This document shows positions 1 to 11,287 of a stretch of 44,309 nucleotides of DNA, piece after piece. The stretch comes from an uncultured Collinsella sp. (GTDB lineage Bacteria; Actinomycetota; Coriobacteriia; Coriobacteriales; Coriobacteriaceae), in NCBI GenBank assembly GCA_934654795.1, contig CAKUGT010000012.1, positions 1 through 44,309 of the forward strand, written 5' to 3'. Made by a program: the position numbers and the translations under genes. Below the pieces are notes generated by a model. It ran no database searches. It saw nothing but the letters and a program-made list of their open reading frames with translations, and was not told the DNA's origin. Positions within the stretch are counted from its first letter, which is position 1. Each line of letters opens with the position of its first letter.

Positions 1-1002
1 ATCGTCGCTATCGAGGGTGTCGACACTCGCGCTCTGGTGCGCCATCTGCGCGACAATGGTTCCAAGATGGGCATTATCTCGACTGAGATTTTCGACGTCG
101 ACGAGCTTGCTGAGCGTCTGGCCGCAGCACCCACGCTGGTGGGCGAGAACCTGGTCAAGACCGTGAGCTGCTCCGAGCCTCACGAGTTTGCAGCCGCCGA
201 CCTGCCCGCCGAGCACGACTTCGCACTCACGCCCGCCGCCCCCGCCCGCCACAAAGTGGTCGCCTACGACTGCGGCGTGAAGCGCGGCATTCTGGAGGGT
301 CTCGTCCGCGCCGGCTGCGACCTCACCGTCGTGCCGTGGGACACGCCCGCGAGTGAGGTGCTCGACATGAATCCCGACGGCGTCTTTTTGTCCAACGGCC
401 CCGGCGACCCCGATGCCGTGGTGGAGACCTACGAGCAGGTGCAGCAGCTGATCGGCAAGGTGCCGGTCTTTGGCATTTGCCTGGGTCACCAGATGATCAG
501 CCTGGCCTGCGGCGCTCAGATGGAAAAGCTTAAGTTCGGTCACCGCGGTGGCAACCAGCCGGTTATGAACCTGGTGAGCCGTCGCGTGGAGATTACCGCG
601 CAAAACCACGGTTTTGGTTTGCTGTTCCCCAGCTTGGGCAAGTTGATTCCCGAGCTTTCCGGCGGCGAGGCCGAGCATGCGGCCGATGGCGATCTGCGCG
701 CCTGGGTGCGCCGCGGTATCGCGCCGGTCGTGATGAACGAGCGCTTCGGCCGCATTCGCCTGACGCACGTGAACCTCAACGACGGCACTGCCGAGGGCAT
801 CCAGCTGCTCGACGCACCGTGCTTCTCGGTCCAGTATCACCCCGAGGCCTCGCCCGGCCCCACCGATGCCCACTATCTCTTTACCGCCTTTACGCGACTC
901 ATGGACGGCGAGGAGAACTACCTGGACATCGACACCGCGAAGGACCGCCTTGCCGGCTGGAATTTCGCCGAGTCCGAGAACGCTGCGACCGAGGAGAACT
1001 AA
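1..1002 (+). CDS. carA: Carbamoyl-phosphate synthase small (glutaminase) subunit, 5' end cut off
   Basis: The product hydrolyses glutamine and passes ammonia to CarB for carbamoyl phosphate synthesis, the shared entry to pyrimidine and arginine synthesis in the cytoplasm. The reading frame is open from base 1 with no start codon in the window, and begins with residues matching the family motif [12 protein letters not shown], so the N-terminal part lies upstream. The class I glutamine amidotransferase domain is intact: the nucleophile Cys is in FGICLGHQ (codon 478-480) and the catalytic His in QYHPEA (codon 838-840). The stop codon is one base before the carB start, so the two are certainly co-transcribed. 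No sign of damage is seen. Confidence 0.96.
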   Translation: MVAIEGVDTRALVRHLRDNGSKMGIISTEIFDVDELAERLAAAPTLVGENLVKTVSCSEPHEFAAADLPAEHDFALTPAAPARHKVVAYDCGVKRGILEGLVRAGCDLTVVPWDTPASEVLDMNPDGVFLSNGPGDPDAVVETYEQVQQLIGKVPVFGICLGHQMISLACGAQMEKLKFGHRGGNQPVMNLVSRRVEITAQNHGFGLLFPSLGKLIPELSGGEAEHAADGDLRAWVRRGIAPVVMNERFGRIRLTHVNLNDGTAEGIQLLDAPCFSVQYHPEASPGPTDAHYLFTAFTRLMDGEENYLDIDTAKDRLAGWNFAESENAATEEN

Positions 1003-1003
1003 C

Positions 1004-4318
<3,315 letters not shown>

Positions 4319-4330
4319 TGTGACCTGGTC

Positions 4331-4415
4331 GGCCGGGGCGGCAGCCGGACACTTTCTCTCGGAAACTGGGCTTCGCGAAGTTTTCCGAGAGAAAGGACCG
4401 CCTCCCGCCCCGGCC
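4331..4415. repeat. Long imperfect hairpin downstream of carB
   Basis: Arms of about 37 bases begin GGCCGGGGCGG and end CCGCCCCGGCC, with an almost perfect inner stem (CTTTCTCTCGGAAA against TTTTCCGAGAGAAAG). The loop holds the small palindrome CTTCGCGAAG. It starts 12 bases after the carB stop and has no following T tract, so it is not a textbook terminator, although it could stabilise or end the carAB message. It is the first of three large hairpins in this 438-base gap. Confidence 0.75.
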
Positions 4416-4469
4416 TGCGGTGACTCGGTAGCACCGTGTGCTGCCGAAGGGGCTCTGCGCGATGACTAG

Positions 4470-4539
4470 GGCTGAATAGAAAATGAGTGTGGGCCCTGCC
4501 GTTCGTTCGAACGGCAGGGCCCACACGAATAATTCAGCC
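4470..4539. repeat. Two-tier palindrome, 19-bp perfect inner stem
   Basis: The inner arms at 4487-4505 and 4508-4526 are perfectly complementary (GTGTGGGCCCTGCCGTTCG), leaving only a TT spacer. Outer arms GGCTGAAT (4470-4477) and ATTCAGCC (4532-4539) can extend the structure. The same outer arm sequence recurs as the palindrome inside the ECF ATPase linker at 42561-42587, which suggests a dispersed family. Confidence 0.75.
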
Positions 4540-4565
4540 AACGTACGTCATGGCAATTCCTGGTA

Positions 4566-4670
4566 GGTCCCCGGGTGCCCCGCGGCGGGCTGGGTTTATT
4601 GTCTGAGCGACTTTGCGAAGCAAGGGGAGCGAAGATAAAAACCCAGCCCGCCGCGGGGCACCCGGGGACC
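4566..4670. repeat. 105-base element with perfect 32-bp inverted arms
   Basis: The arms at 4566-4597 and 4639-4670 are exact reverse complements (starting GGTCCCCGGGTGCCCC) and enclose 41 bases that include the small stem TTGC-GAA-GCAA. The arms are very GC-rich. The element ends 18 bases before the likely purE -10 sequence, so read-through RNA from upstream would form a very stable hairpin here. No coding potential is evident. Confidence 0.85.
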
Positions 4671-4687
4671 GCAGGGACGGGAGCAGC

Positions 4688-4693
4688 TATACT
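4688..4693 (+). promoter_or_regulatory. Possible purE -10 element
   Basis: TATACT lies 64 bases upstream of the purE start, just past the long hairpin. No convincing -35 hexamer is seen at the right distance, so this is tentative. Confidence 0.3.
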
Positions 4694-4756
4694 ACTCTCA
4701 GTAGTTAAGGGTCGCGGATCCGCCGCGTCACCGCTCTCAACAGGAGGTCTTTGTTT

Positions 4757-5221
4757 ATGGCAGATCAAAAGCCGGTTGTCGGGATCATCATGGGTTCCAA
4801 GTCCGATCTGGGCGTTATGGAAGGCTGCACCGCCGAGCTCGAGGCACTGGGTGTGCCCTATGAGCTCGTCATCGCGAGCGCGCACCGCACGCCGGCGAAG
4901 GTCCACGAGTGGGCTTCGACTGCTGCTGATCGTGGTATCAAAGTGATTATCGCTGCTGCTGGCAAGGCCGCTCACTTGGGTGGTGTCGTGGCTGCCTTTA
5001 CGCCGCTGCCGGTTATCGGCGTGCCTATGAAGACGAGTGACCTGGGCGGTATGGATTCGCTGCTGTCGATGGTGCAGATGCCTTCGGGCGTGCCCGTGGC
5101 CTGCGTTGCCATCAACGGTGCCAAGAACGCCGCCATCTATGCCACGCAGATTCTGGGTGCTTGCGATCCCGAGTACCGCAAGGTTATCGAGAAGATGAAG
5201 CAGGAGATGGCTGACGCCTAA
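4757..5221 (+). CDS. purE: N5-carboxyaminoimidazole ribonucleotide mutase
   Basis: This is a 154-residue class I PurE that converts N5-CAIR to CAIR in de novo purine synthesis. The N-terminus carries the signature GIIMGSKSDLGVM, followed by ASAHRTP (substrate-binding His) and AAAGKAAHLGGVVAA. The last of these differs slightly from the more common AGGAAHLPGM but keeps the AAHL core. The start is the ATG at 4757, behind AGGAGG at 4742-4747; an in-frame TTG two codons earlier is poorly placed. purK is not next to it; the next gene, 35 bases on, is a sortase. The two could share a transcript although their functions are unrelated. Confidence 0.95.
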   Translation: MADQKPVVGIIMGSKSDLGVMEGCTAELEALGVPYELVIASAHRTPAKVHEWASTAADRGIKVIIAAAGKAAHLGGVVAAFTPLPVIGVPMKTSDLGGMDSLLSMVQMPSGVPVACVAINGAKNAAIYATQILGACDPEYRKVIEKMKQEMADA

Positions 5222-5256
5222 GCGTTCCGCCGTTTCACCGCAGTATAAGGAGAGCC

Positions 5257-6255
5257 ATGTCCGATTATCAGGGAAAACGATTCAAGGCTTCTCAGGTTCC
5301 CGATCCGTCGAAGCCGGGTACTGCCCATGCGGCGCAGCAAGGTCGGACATCCTCTCCTCAGCAGCCGCGTGCGCCGCGCCCCGTGACACCGGCGACGCAT
5401 CGTCGACAGGACGCGCCGGCCGCATATCGTCCTTCGTCTTATAGCTCCGCTAAGAAGCCGCCCCGGTCTTCATCGCATGCCGCGCCGTCGGATTACACCG
5501 AGCCGCCGCGCAAAAAGCGCCGCTCCATTATTCCCATTCTGCTCATCATCATCGGTATCGGTCTGATTGTCGCCGCCGCCGCTATCTTTATTAATGCTCA
5601 GATTGGCTATAAGCAGGCGAGCGATTCGTATCAGAAAATCGAGAAGCAATATGTGAGCGACAAGGACGCCAGTGGCGTGCCAATTATCGACTTTGATGCG
5701 CTTGCCCAGACAAATCCCGAGGTTGTGGGTTGGATTTACGCGCCCGGCACCAACATCAACTACCCCGTGGTGCAGACCAACAACAACTCCAAATACCTCA
5801 ACACGCTGTTTGACGGTACATCTAACGCGTCCGGTGCCATTTTCTTGGATAGTGATGACACCGCGCCGGGAATGGTCGACCAGCAGACCACGATTTACGG
5901 CCACCATATGAACGACGGGTCGATGTTCAATGTGATCTCGGACACGACCGACCAGGCGACGTTCGACAGCATTGAGTTTGTGTATTACATCACACGGGAT
6001 GCTACGTATAAGCTGCGACCACTGGCGACCAAAGTTGTCGAGGACACGTATGCCAAGGCGCGCACACCCAATTTTGAGGGCGACGACGGGCTCAAGAACT
6101 ACCTGTCCGAGATGCTCGACGGCGCTTCTGCCGTGGCGAGTGATGCTACCGATCGTGCCGCTTCGGCAACTAAGGTTGTAACGCTTGTGACCTGTCGTTC
6201 GCTGTCGCTGAGCAACACACGCGCCGTCATGGTGCTCACGCCGGTCGAGGAATAA
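5257..6255 (+). CDS. srtB: Class B sortase, membrane-anchored transpeptidase
   Basis: The 332-residue protein has a Pro/Ser/Arg-rich cytoplasmic N-terminus (about 1-89), one membrane helix (about 90-112) and a C-terminal sortase domain facing the wall. It has class B hallmarks: GWIYAPGTNINYPVVQ (158-173), catalytic His in TIYGHHM (H216), catalytic Cys in TLVTC (C313) and an Arg at 322. Sortases cut a sorting motif and join the protein to peptidoglycan or to pilin. No substrate gene adjoins it. The LAxTG proteins at 20156-32497 are the nearest candidates, but class B enzymes classically prefer NPxTN-type motifs, so the pairing is uncertain. The N-terminal extension is unusually long. The start ATG follows AAGGAGA. 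Confidence 0.9.
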   Translation: MSDYQGKRFKASQVPDPSKPGTAHAAQQGRTSSPQQPRAPRPVTPATHRRQDAPAAYRPSSYSSAKKPPRSSSHAAPSDYTEPPRKKRRSIIPILLIIIGIGLIVAAAAIFINAQIGYKQASDSYQKIEKQYVSDKDASGVPIIDFDALAQTNPEVVGWIYAPGTNINYPVVQTNNNSKYLNTLFDGTSNASGAIFLDSDDTAPGMVDQQTTIYGHHMNDGSMFNVISDTTDQATFDSIEFVYYITRDATYKLRPLATKVVEDTYAKARTPNFEGDDGLKNYLSEMLDGASAVASDATDRAASATKVVTLVTCRSLSLSNTRAVMVLTPVEE

Positions 6256-6264
6256 GTTGTTCGA

Positions 6265-6301
6265 GAGTAGCTAAAAAAGCCCCGTCCCAAATTGGCTACT
6301 C
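6265..6301. repeat. Short hairpin after the sortase gene
   Basis: Arms GAGTAGC (6265-6271) and GCTACTC (6295-6301) enclose an A-rich loop containing CCCGTCCC. It lies nine bases after the sortase stop and just before the MoaE-like gene. It may be a repeat relic or a weak transcription stop. Confidence 0.4.
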
Positions 6302-6322
6302 GACGACGGTAAGGGAGAAATG

Positions 6323-6739
6323 ATGCTTGAGAGTGGCAAATTGATGCCTTCGATTGATGCTTGGCTGCGCGAGGCCAAGGCCGATGCTTCGGCGGCAGGC
6401 TGCGGGATGTATCTGACGCATAACGGTGTGGTGCGCGCGACGCCCAAGGCCGAGGTGCGCGGAGTCGAGACCGATGGCGTGGCGCCAGGCCACAAGGTGG
6501 GCGGCATGGTCTTTGACTACGACGCCGAAAAGGTACGGTCTGCCATCGAGGCGACGCGCGCGATGGCAGGTATCGGCTATGTGCGCGTGTGGCTGGCAAG
6601 CGGCGAGCTTGCCGTAGGTGACGACATCATGCTCGTGCTCATCGGAGGGGACATTCGCCCGCACGTGGTCGATGCGCTGCAGGCGCTCGTCGGCACCATC
6701 AAGAACGAATGCGTGAGTGAGGTCGAGCGCGAGGCGTAG
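6323..6739 (+). CDS. moaE: MoaE-like molybdopterin synthase catalytic subunit homologue
   Basis: A 138-residue protein resembling the MoaE fold: HNGVVRAT (Arg equivalent to the conserved VR), a helix with IEATRAMAGI, VRVWLASGELAVGDD (family HR-G-L-vG-d region), DIRPHVVDAL and IKNE near the end. MoaE transfers sulfur from MoaD to precursor Z. The usual C-terminal WK motif of classical MoaE is absent, so activity is not assured. No other molybdenum cofactor gene is in the window. Two ATGs lie at 6320 and 6323; AAGGGAG at 6311-6317 fits 6323 better. Transcription ends at the strong hairpin 30 bases downstream. Confidence 0.65.
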   Translation: MLESGKLMPSIDAWLREAKADASAAGCGMYLTHNGVVRATPKAEVRGVETDGVAPGHKVGGMVFDYDAEKVRSAIEATRAMAGIGYVRVWLASGELAVGDDIMLVLIGGDIRPHVVDALQALVGTIKNECVSEVEREA

Positions 6740-6769
6740 AGGCTTGCGTCGATAGAAGGATCGTTTATA

Positions 6770-6808
6770 AAAATGCCCGCCGGTACGTGTGATACCGGCG
6801 GGCATTTT
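6770..6808. terminator. Bidirectional intrinsic terminator
   Basis: A perfect 16-bp stem (AAAATGCCCGCCGGTA at 6770-6785, complement at 6793-6808) with a 7-base loop. A runs on the left and T runs on the right serve both the MoaE-like gene (+) and the convergent membrane protein gene (-). Confidence 0.9.
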
Positions 6809-6829
6809 GCGTTTTGGGCGCGGTGGGCG

Positions 6830-8059
6830 CTACACGCGCGTCGCATCCTTGGGGCTCATGGTCATGCTCTGGAAGCGGTTTTCCATGTATTCGTTATCGA
6901 AGTGCTCTCCGTAGAACTGTGCGACGGGAATGTCCGGCTCCGTGCCGTTAACGCGCTGGTACCAGTAGTCGAGCGACTGCAGCGTCATGACGCCGTCGAC
7001 CAGCATGATAACGGTAAAGATGACGGTGGCCGAGTAGCGGCTCTTCCAGGGGATCTTGTTGATAAGCTTAAGCAGCCTCGGCAGCAGCAGCTTGATCCAG
7101 ATGAGGCCGCCCAGGCCCCACAGGCAGGCGAAGCCCGTGCAGGTGCGTCCGCCCGTGAGGACCACGAGCGGATCGGGCAAACCGAACAGCGTTATGTGCG
7201 AGTAGCTCCACGAGACCACGCCAAACGCGGTCTGCATAAACCAGCCCACGAACACCTCAAAGCTGGCGCCGAGCAGGGCGCTCACCAGGAAAATGATGAT
7301 GGGGTTCTTTTTGTAGAAGCGGTTAAGCACCATGGTCATGAGCACGGCGCCAAATCCGTAGATGGGGCTGAAGGGGCCAAACAGCATGCCGGCGCGGTTC
7401 TGATAGACGCCCGGGTCGTCGACCGTCATGTGCCAGATGTCCTCGGCGATCAGGCCGAGTATGCAGCAGACAAAGAACACCCAGAACAGGTTGAAGTAGT
7501 TGAGCTTGATGTAGCCTTCGCCGGTTTCATCGCGCCCGAGCATGCCCACGGCGGCGGCGTCGCGGTCGAGCATCTCCTGCAGGCGGCGCTGCAGTTCGCG
7601 CTCCTGACGAAGCGTGGGGTCGACGGTTGCCGAAAGTGCAACGAGGATGCCGAGCTGGATCGCGGGACGCAGCAGGAAGGGCCCGATGCCCTGGAGCATC
7701 ACGTCGACCAAAAGCTCGACGACCGTGAATGCAATAAGGATGTAGGACAGGCGGGCGGCGTTGCGGCGCTGGTTCTTGATAAGGTCCAGGCCAAAGATGA
7801 TTAGGATGACGGCACTTGCCGCAGAGAGCATGATGCCGGCGACGATAAGGCCGACTGCGACGAGCGTGTTGTCGCCGAGGTTGGCGGCGGCGTTGCCGTT
7901 GATGAGCGCGGTAATGACCCGCCACATAAAGGCAGCGACCGACGGGAGCGTGCTCACGCCGGAAAGGATGCACAGGACGGCGTACACCTTAATGATGAGG
8001 GGGATCTTCTTGACCTCCGTGGCGCTGGGGACGCTGGGGTCGAGTTCGTTTCGATCCAT
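6830..8059 (-). CDS. Multi-pass membrane protein with ABC_trans_CmpB (type IV ABC permease-like) domain
   Basis: The 409-residue protein has several hydrophobic N-terminal helices (about 20-160), a charged linker (about 165-205, RQERELQRRLQEML), and a C-terminal half matching the CmpB-type putative permease family: FNLFWVFFVCCILG, then AGMLFGPFSPIYGFGAV and a series of helices. It is predicted to sit in the cytoplasmic membrane; the substrate is unknown and no ATPase gene adjoins it. The start at 8059 follows GAGAAAGG at six bases' spacing. It is transcribed away from purF. The family call is good but the function is unknown. Confidence 0.75.
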   Translation of the reverse strand: MDRNELDPSVPSATEVKKIPLIIKVYAVLCILSGVSTLPSVAAFMWRVITALINGNAAANLGDNTLVAVGLIVAGIMLSAASAVILIIFGLDLIKNQRRNAARLSYILIAFTVVELLVDVMLQGIGPFLLRPAIQLGILVALSATVDPTLRQERELQRRLQEMLDRDAAAVGMLGRDETGEGYIKLNYFNLFWVFFVCCILGLIAEDIWHMTVDDPGVYQNRAGMLFGPFSPIYGFGAVLMTMVLNRFYKKNPIIIFLVSALLGASFEVFVGWFMQTAFGVVSWSYSHITLFGLPDPLVVLTGGRTCTGFACLWGLGGLIWIKLLLPRLLKLINKIPWKSRYSATVIFTVIMLVDGVMTLQSLDYWYQRVNGTEPDIPVAQFYGEHFDNEYMENRFQSMTMSPKDATRV

Positions 8060-8307
8060 ACATAACCTTTCTCGCTTTGTTGTAGGTTACAAGGATACGC
8101 CGCCGACCTGCCAAAAGACAGGACGAACGTCCCAATTGCAACAATGTAAGCCCTAACGGCGGGCGAGACGCGCCGCAACGGAAGCATGCGGGATCGTCGG
8201 TCCCGAGGTGATTGCCCAATGAAATGTTTGGCAACAAAACTGATTATTAGCTCGGTGGGCTTTTAAAAAGCGCTGCTCATGCGCCGGGGAGCGCGTCGCG
8301 CCGTGCG

Positions 8308-8313
8308 TATAAT
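8308..8313 (+). promoter_or_regulatory. Possible purF -10 element
   Basis: A perfect TATAAT lies 42 bases before the purF start in the gap between two divergent genes (8060-8355). No good -35 hexamer is seen 17 bases upstream. The rest of this gap shows no clear feature. Confidence 0.4.
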
Positions 8314-8355
8314 AAGGCGGGTAACGCCAAAAATACGAGGCTCTGAGGGGATGCC

Positions 8356-10026
8356 ATGTCTCAAGAAACCATCCGCGCGGCCGAGCGTGCCGCGGGACAG
8401 GTGAACACCATGTCGACGTATGATCCGGACTCCGACCAGCTGCATGAGGAATGTGGCATTTTCGGCGTATGGGCGCCCGATCGCGACGTGGCTCGACTGA
8501 CGTACTTTGGCCTGCGTGCACTGCAGCACCGTGGCCAGGAATCGGCGGGAATCGCCGTGGGTGACGGCGGCACGGTTATGGTCCGCAAGGATCTGGGCCT
8601 GCTCGACCGCGTGTTCTCCAACGCCGACCTGTCGACGCTCTCCGGCCAGCTGGCCGTGGGTCATGTGCGCTACGGCACTGCCGGCGCCAAGAGCTGGGAA
8701 GCCTCTCAGCCGCACCTCTCTACCATCAATAGCGTCATTATCGCCCTCGCGCACAACGGCACTCTGGTCAACACCGATGAGCTGCGCCGCCAGCTGATCG
8801 AGCTGGGCGTGCCGTTCCTCTCCAATTCGGATTCCGAGGTCGCGACCAAGCTTATCGGCTACTTTACCCAGCGTACGGGCCACCTGCGCGAGGGTATTCG
8901 CAAGACCATGGAGCTCGTGCGCGGCGGCTACGCCATGACGCTCATCAACGAGCAGGCGCTCTACGCATTCCGCGATCCACACGGCATTCGCCCGCTCGTG
9001 CTGGGCAAGCTGGTGGACGAGGGTCTGGACCAGGCCGATGCCACAGCCGTTTCGCAGCTGCCGTCGCAGGACGGCGCCGCGACGGTCGACTCCGCCGTCC
9101 GTGTCACGCGCGCCGGCGGCTGGGTCGTTGCTTCCGAGACCTGCGCACTCGACATCGTGGGTGCCGAGTACGTCCGTGACGTCCGTCCCGGCGAGATCTT
9201 GCGCATCAGCGCCGAGGGCCTGGTATCCGAGCAGGGCGTGCCTGCAGCCGAAGAGCCCGCCAACTGCATCTTTGAGCAGGTCTACTTTGCCCGCCCCGAC
9301 TCCATCATGAACGGCAAGAGCGTCTATGCCTGCCGTTACGACATGGGTCGTCAGCTGGCACATGAGGAGCCTGTCGAGGCCGACCTGGTCATCGGCGTGC
9401 CCGACTCCGGCCTGCCGCCCGCGGAGGGCTATTCGCACGAGAGCGGTATTCCCTTTGGCGAGGGCCTTATCAAGAACCGCTACGTGGGCCGTACGTTTAT
9501 CGAGCCTACGCAGGAGTTGCGTGCCATGGGCGTGCGTATGAAACTCAACCCGCTGCGCGACAACATCGAGGGCAAGCGCCTGGTCGTCATCGACGACTCC
9601 ATCGTGCGCGGCACCACCATGGTGCAGCTCGTCAAGATGCTGCGCAACGCCGGCGCCAAGGAGATTCATATCCGCATCAACTCGCCCGAGGTCATCTGGC
9701 CGTGCTTCTACGGTATCGATACCGACGTGCAGTCGCAGCTTATCAGCGCCAACAAGACGGTCGACGAGATTTGCGAGTATATCGGCGCCGATTCGCTGGC
9801 CTTCCTTTCGGTCGAGGGCCTGCTTAAGGTCATGCCCAAGGGCGGTTACTGCGATGCGTGCTTTACCGGCCGCTACCCCGTGGCGATTCCCGAGAGCTTT
9901 GGCCGCGACAAGTTTATGGAGGGCTTTAAGCCCCGCAACCTGGATAAGCCGCTGCACTTTGACGACGACGCCGTGGTCGAGAAATACGACGACCGCAGCT
10001 GGGAAGAGGAGCACGGCGAGGCCTAA
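8356..10026 (+). CDS. purF: Amidophosphoribosyltransferase
   Basis: Catalyses the first committed step of purine synthesis, PRPP plus glutamine to phosphoribosylamine. The 556-residue protein begins with a propeptide of about 32 residues, then the Ntn nucleophile Cys33 in EECGIFGVW, which self-processing would expose. The PRPP loop VVIDDSIVRGTT lies near residue 410. Cysteines in NCIFEQVYF, WPCFYG and YCDACFTG match the 4Fe-4S ligands of the Bacillus-type enzyme, so it is probably oxygen-sensitive. The start ATG at 8356 follows GAGGGG; the ATG 18 codons later is a less likely start. A REP-like palindrome begins inside its stop codon. Confidence 0.96.
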   Translation: MSQETIRAAERAAGQVNTMSTYDPDSDQLHEECGIFGVWAPDRDVARLTYFGLRALQHRGQESAGIAVGDGGTVMVRKDLGLLDRVFSNADLSTLSGQLAVGHVRYGTAGAKSWEASQPHLSTINSVIIALAHNGTLVNTDELRRQLIELGVPFLSNSDSEVATKLIGYFTQRTGHLREGIRKTMELVRGGYAMTLINEQALYAFRDPHGIRPLVLGKLVDEGLDQADATAVSQLPSQDGAATVDSAVRVTRAGGWVVASETCALDIVGAEYVRDVRPGEILRISAEGLVSEQGVPAAEEPANCIFEQVYFARPDSIMNGKSVYACRYDMGRQLAHEEPVEADLVIGVPDSGLPPAEGYSHESGIPFGEGLIKNRYVGRTFIEPTQELRAMGVRMKLNPLRDNIEGKRLVVIDDSIVRGTTMVQLVKMLRNAGAKEIHIRINSPEVIWPCFYGIDTDVQSQLISANKTVDEICEYIGADSLAFLSVEGLLKVMPKGGYCDACFTGRYPVAIPESFGRDKFMEGFKPRNLDKPLHFDDDAVVEKYDDRSWEEEHGEA

Positions 10027-10065
10027 AACCTGCCATGTGGGGACAGGTTTATTTTGGTAGGTTTT
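10025..10065 (+). repeat. REP-like palindrome overlapping the purF stop codon
   Basis: Arms AAAACCTGCCA (10025-10035) and TGGTAGGTTTT (10055-10065) enclose a GGGGACAGGTTTATT core. The first two bases of the repeat are the last two of the purF TAA. The same sequence in the same orientation follows the pth stop codon (35386-35425). No other feature is evident in the 157-base purF-purM gap. Confidence 0.75.
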
Positions 10066-10183
10066 ACCTGCTGTTTTGTTGATATGACGGCGCGTGCTGT
10101 TATGGTGCGCGCCGAAATGAACGCAACTATGAGCACCGTTTGGCGCCCGCGCGGCGCCACGGTAGTGGGAGAGGAAGGCTCAG

Positions 10184-11287
10184 ATGAGCGACAGCAAGCA
10201 TGTGACGTACGAGGACGCCGGCGTCGATACCGCCGAGGGCGGCCGCGCCGTCGACGCGATTAAGCAGATGGTCAAGGACACCAATCGCCCCGAGGTTATC
10301 GGCGGCATCGGCGGCTTCGGTGGCCTGTTCTCGGCTGCCGCGCTTAAGGATATGGAAGACCCGATCCTGATCAGCGGTACCGACGGCGTGGGCACCAAGC
10401 TCGTGCTCGCCCAGATCATGGACCGTCACGAGACGGTGGGCCAGGACCTGGTCGCTATGTGCGTCAACGACATTCTGGCTTCGGGCGCCGAGCCGCTGTT
10501 CTTCTTGGACTACGTCGCCATTGGCCACATCGAGGCCGAGCATATGGCAAAGATCATCAAGGGCGTTGCCGACGGCTGCAAGCTCGCGGGCTGCGCGCTC
10601 GTGGGTGGCGAGATGGCCGAGCACCCGGGCGTCATGGCTCCGGCCGACTACGACCTCGCTGGCTTTACCGTGGGCGTCGTCGACCGTCCCAAGATGCTCG
10701 ACCCCGCGAACGTTCGCCCCGGCGATGTGATCCTGGGCCTGCCTTCCACCGGCGTGCACTCCAACGGCTACTCGCTCGTGCGCAAGGTCATCGGCGTCGA
10801 CGGCATCAAACCGGGCACGCCCGAGGCCGCCGCTAAGGCCGAGGAGCTGAGCCGCCCGCTCGAGGAGCTCGGCGGTGCATCGCTGGCAGACGCCCTGTTG
10901 GCTCCTACGCGCATTTACGTCAAGCCGATTCTGGAGCTGCTCCGCGGTGGCGCCAACGTTCATGCCATTGCCCACATCACCGGTGGCGGTATTACCGAGA
11001 ACCTCAACCGCGCGCTCGCCGACGACGTCGACGCCGTGGTCACCCGCAACGGCGCCGAGATGGGCTGGGACGTTCCGCCCGTTATCACCTACGTGTCGCG
11101 CCAGGCCGAGCTTGCGCCCAACGAGGCGTGCAAGACCTTCAACATGGGCGTTGGCCTGTGCCTGATCGTCGCCCCCGAGGACGAGGTCGCCGTGACCGAG
11201 GCTCTGGTCGCGCTGGGCGAGAAGCCGTTCCGCGTGGGCGAGTGCGTCGAGGGTTCCGGTAAGGTCGTGTACTCCGATGAGCGCTAA
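10184..11287 (+). CDS. purM: Phosphoribosylformylglycinamidine cyclo-ligase (AIR synthetase)
   Basis: ATP-dependent ring closure of FGAM to AIR, step five of purine synthesis. The 367-residue protein shows the family blocks GGIGGFGGLF, SGTDGVGTKL (ATP-binding), DLVAMCVNDILASGAEPLFF, LVGGEMAEHPG, LPSTGVHSNGYSLVR and HITGGGI. The length is slightly above the usual 340-350. The start ATG follows GAGAGGAAGG. It overlaps purN by 11 bases, so translation is probably coupled. Confidence 0.96.
   Translation: MSDSKHVTYEDAGVDTAEGGRAVDAIKQMVKDTNRPEVIGGIGGFGGLFSAAALKDMEDPILISGTDGVGTKLVLAQIMDRHETVGQDLVAMCVNDILASGAEPLFFLDYVAIGHIEAEHMAKIIKGVADGCKLAGCALVGGEMAEHPGVMAPADYDLAGFTVGVVDRPKMLDPANVRPGDVILGLPSTGVHSNGYSLVRKVIGVDGIKPGTPEAAAKAEELSRPLEELGGASLADALLAPTRIYVKPILELLRGGANVHAIAHITGGGITENLNRALADDVDAVVTRNGAEMGWDVPPVITYVSRQAELAPNEACKTFNMGVGLCLIVAPEDEVAVTEALVALGEKPFRVGECVEGSGKVVYSDER

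Noticed and set aside
4575..4946. Plus-strand open frame through the long hairpin into purE
   Set aside because: It starts in a palindrome arm, has no ribosome site and overlaps purE in another frame.
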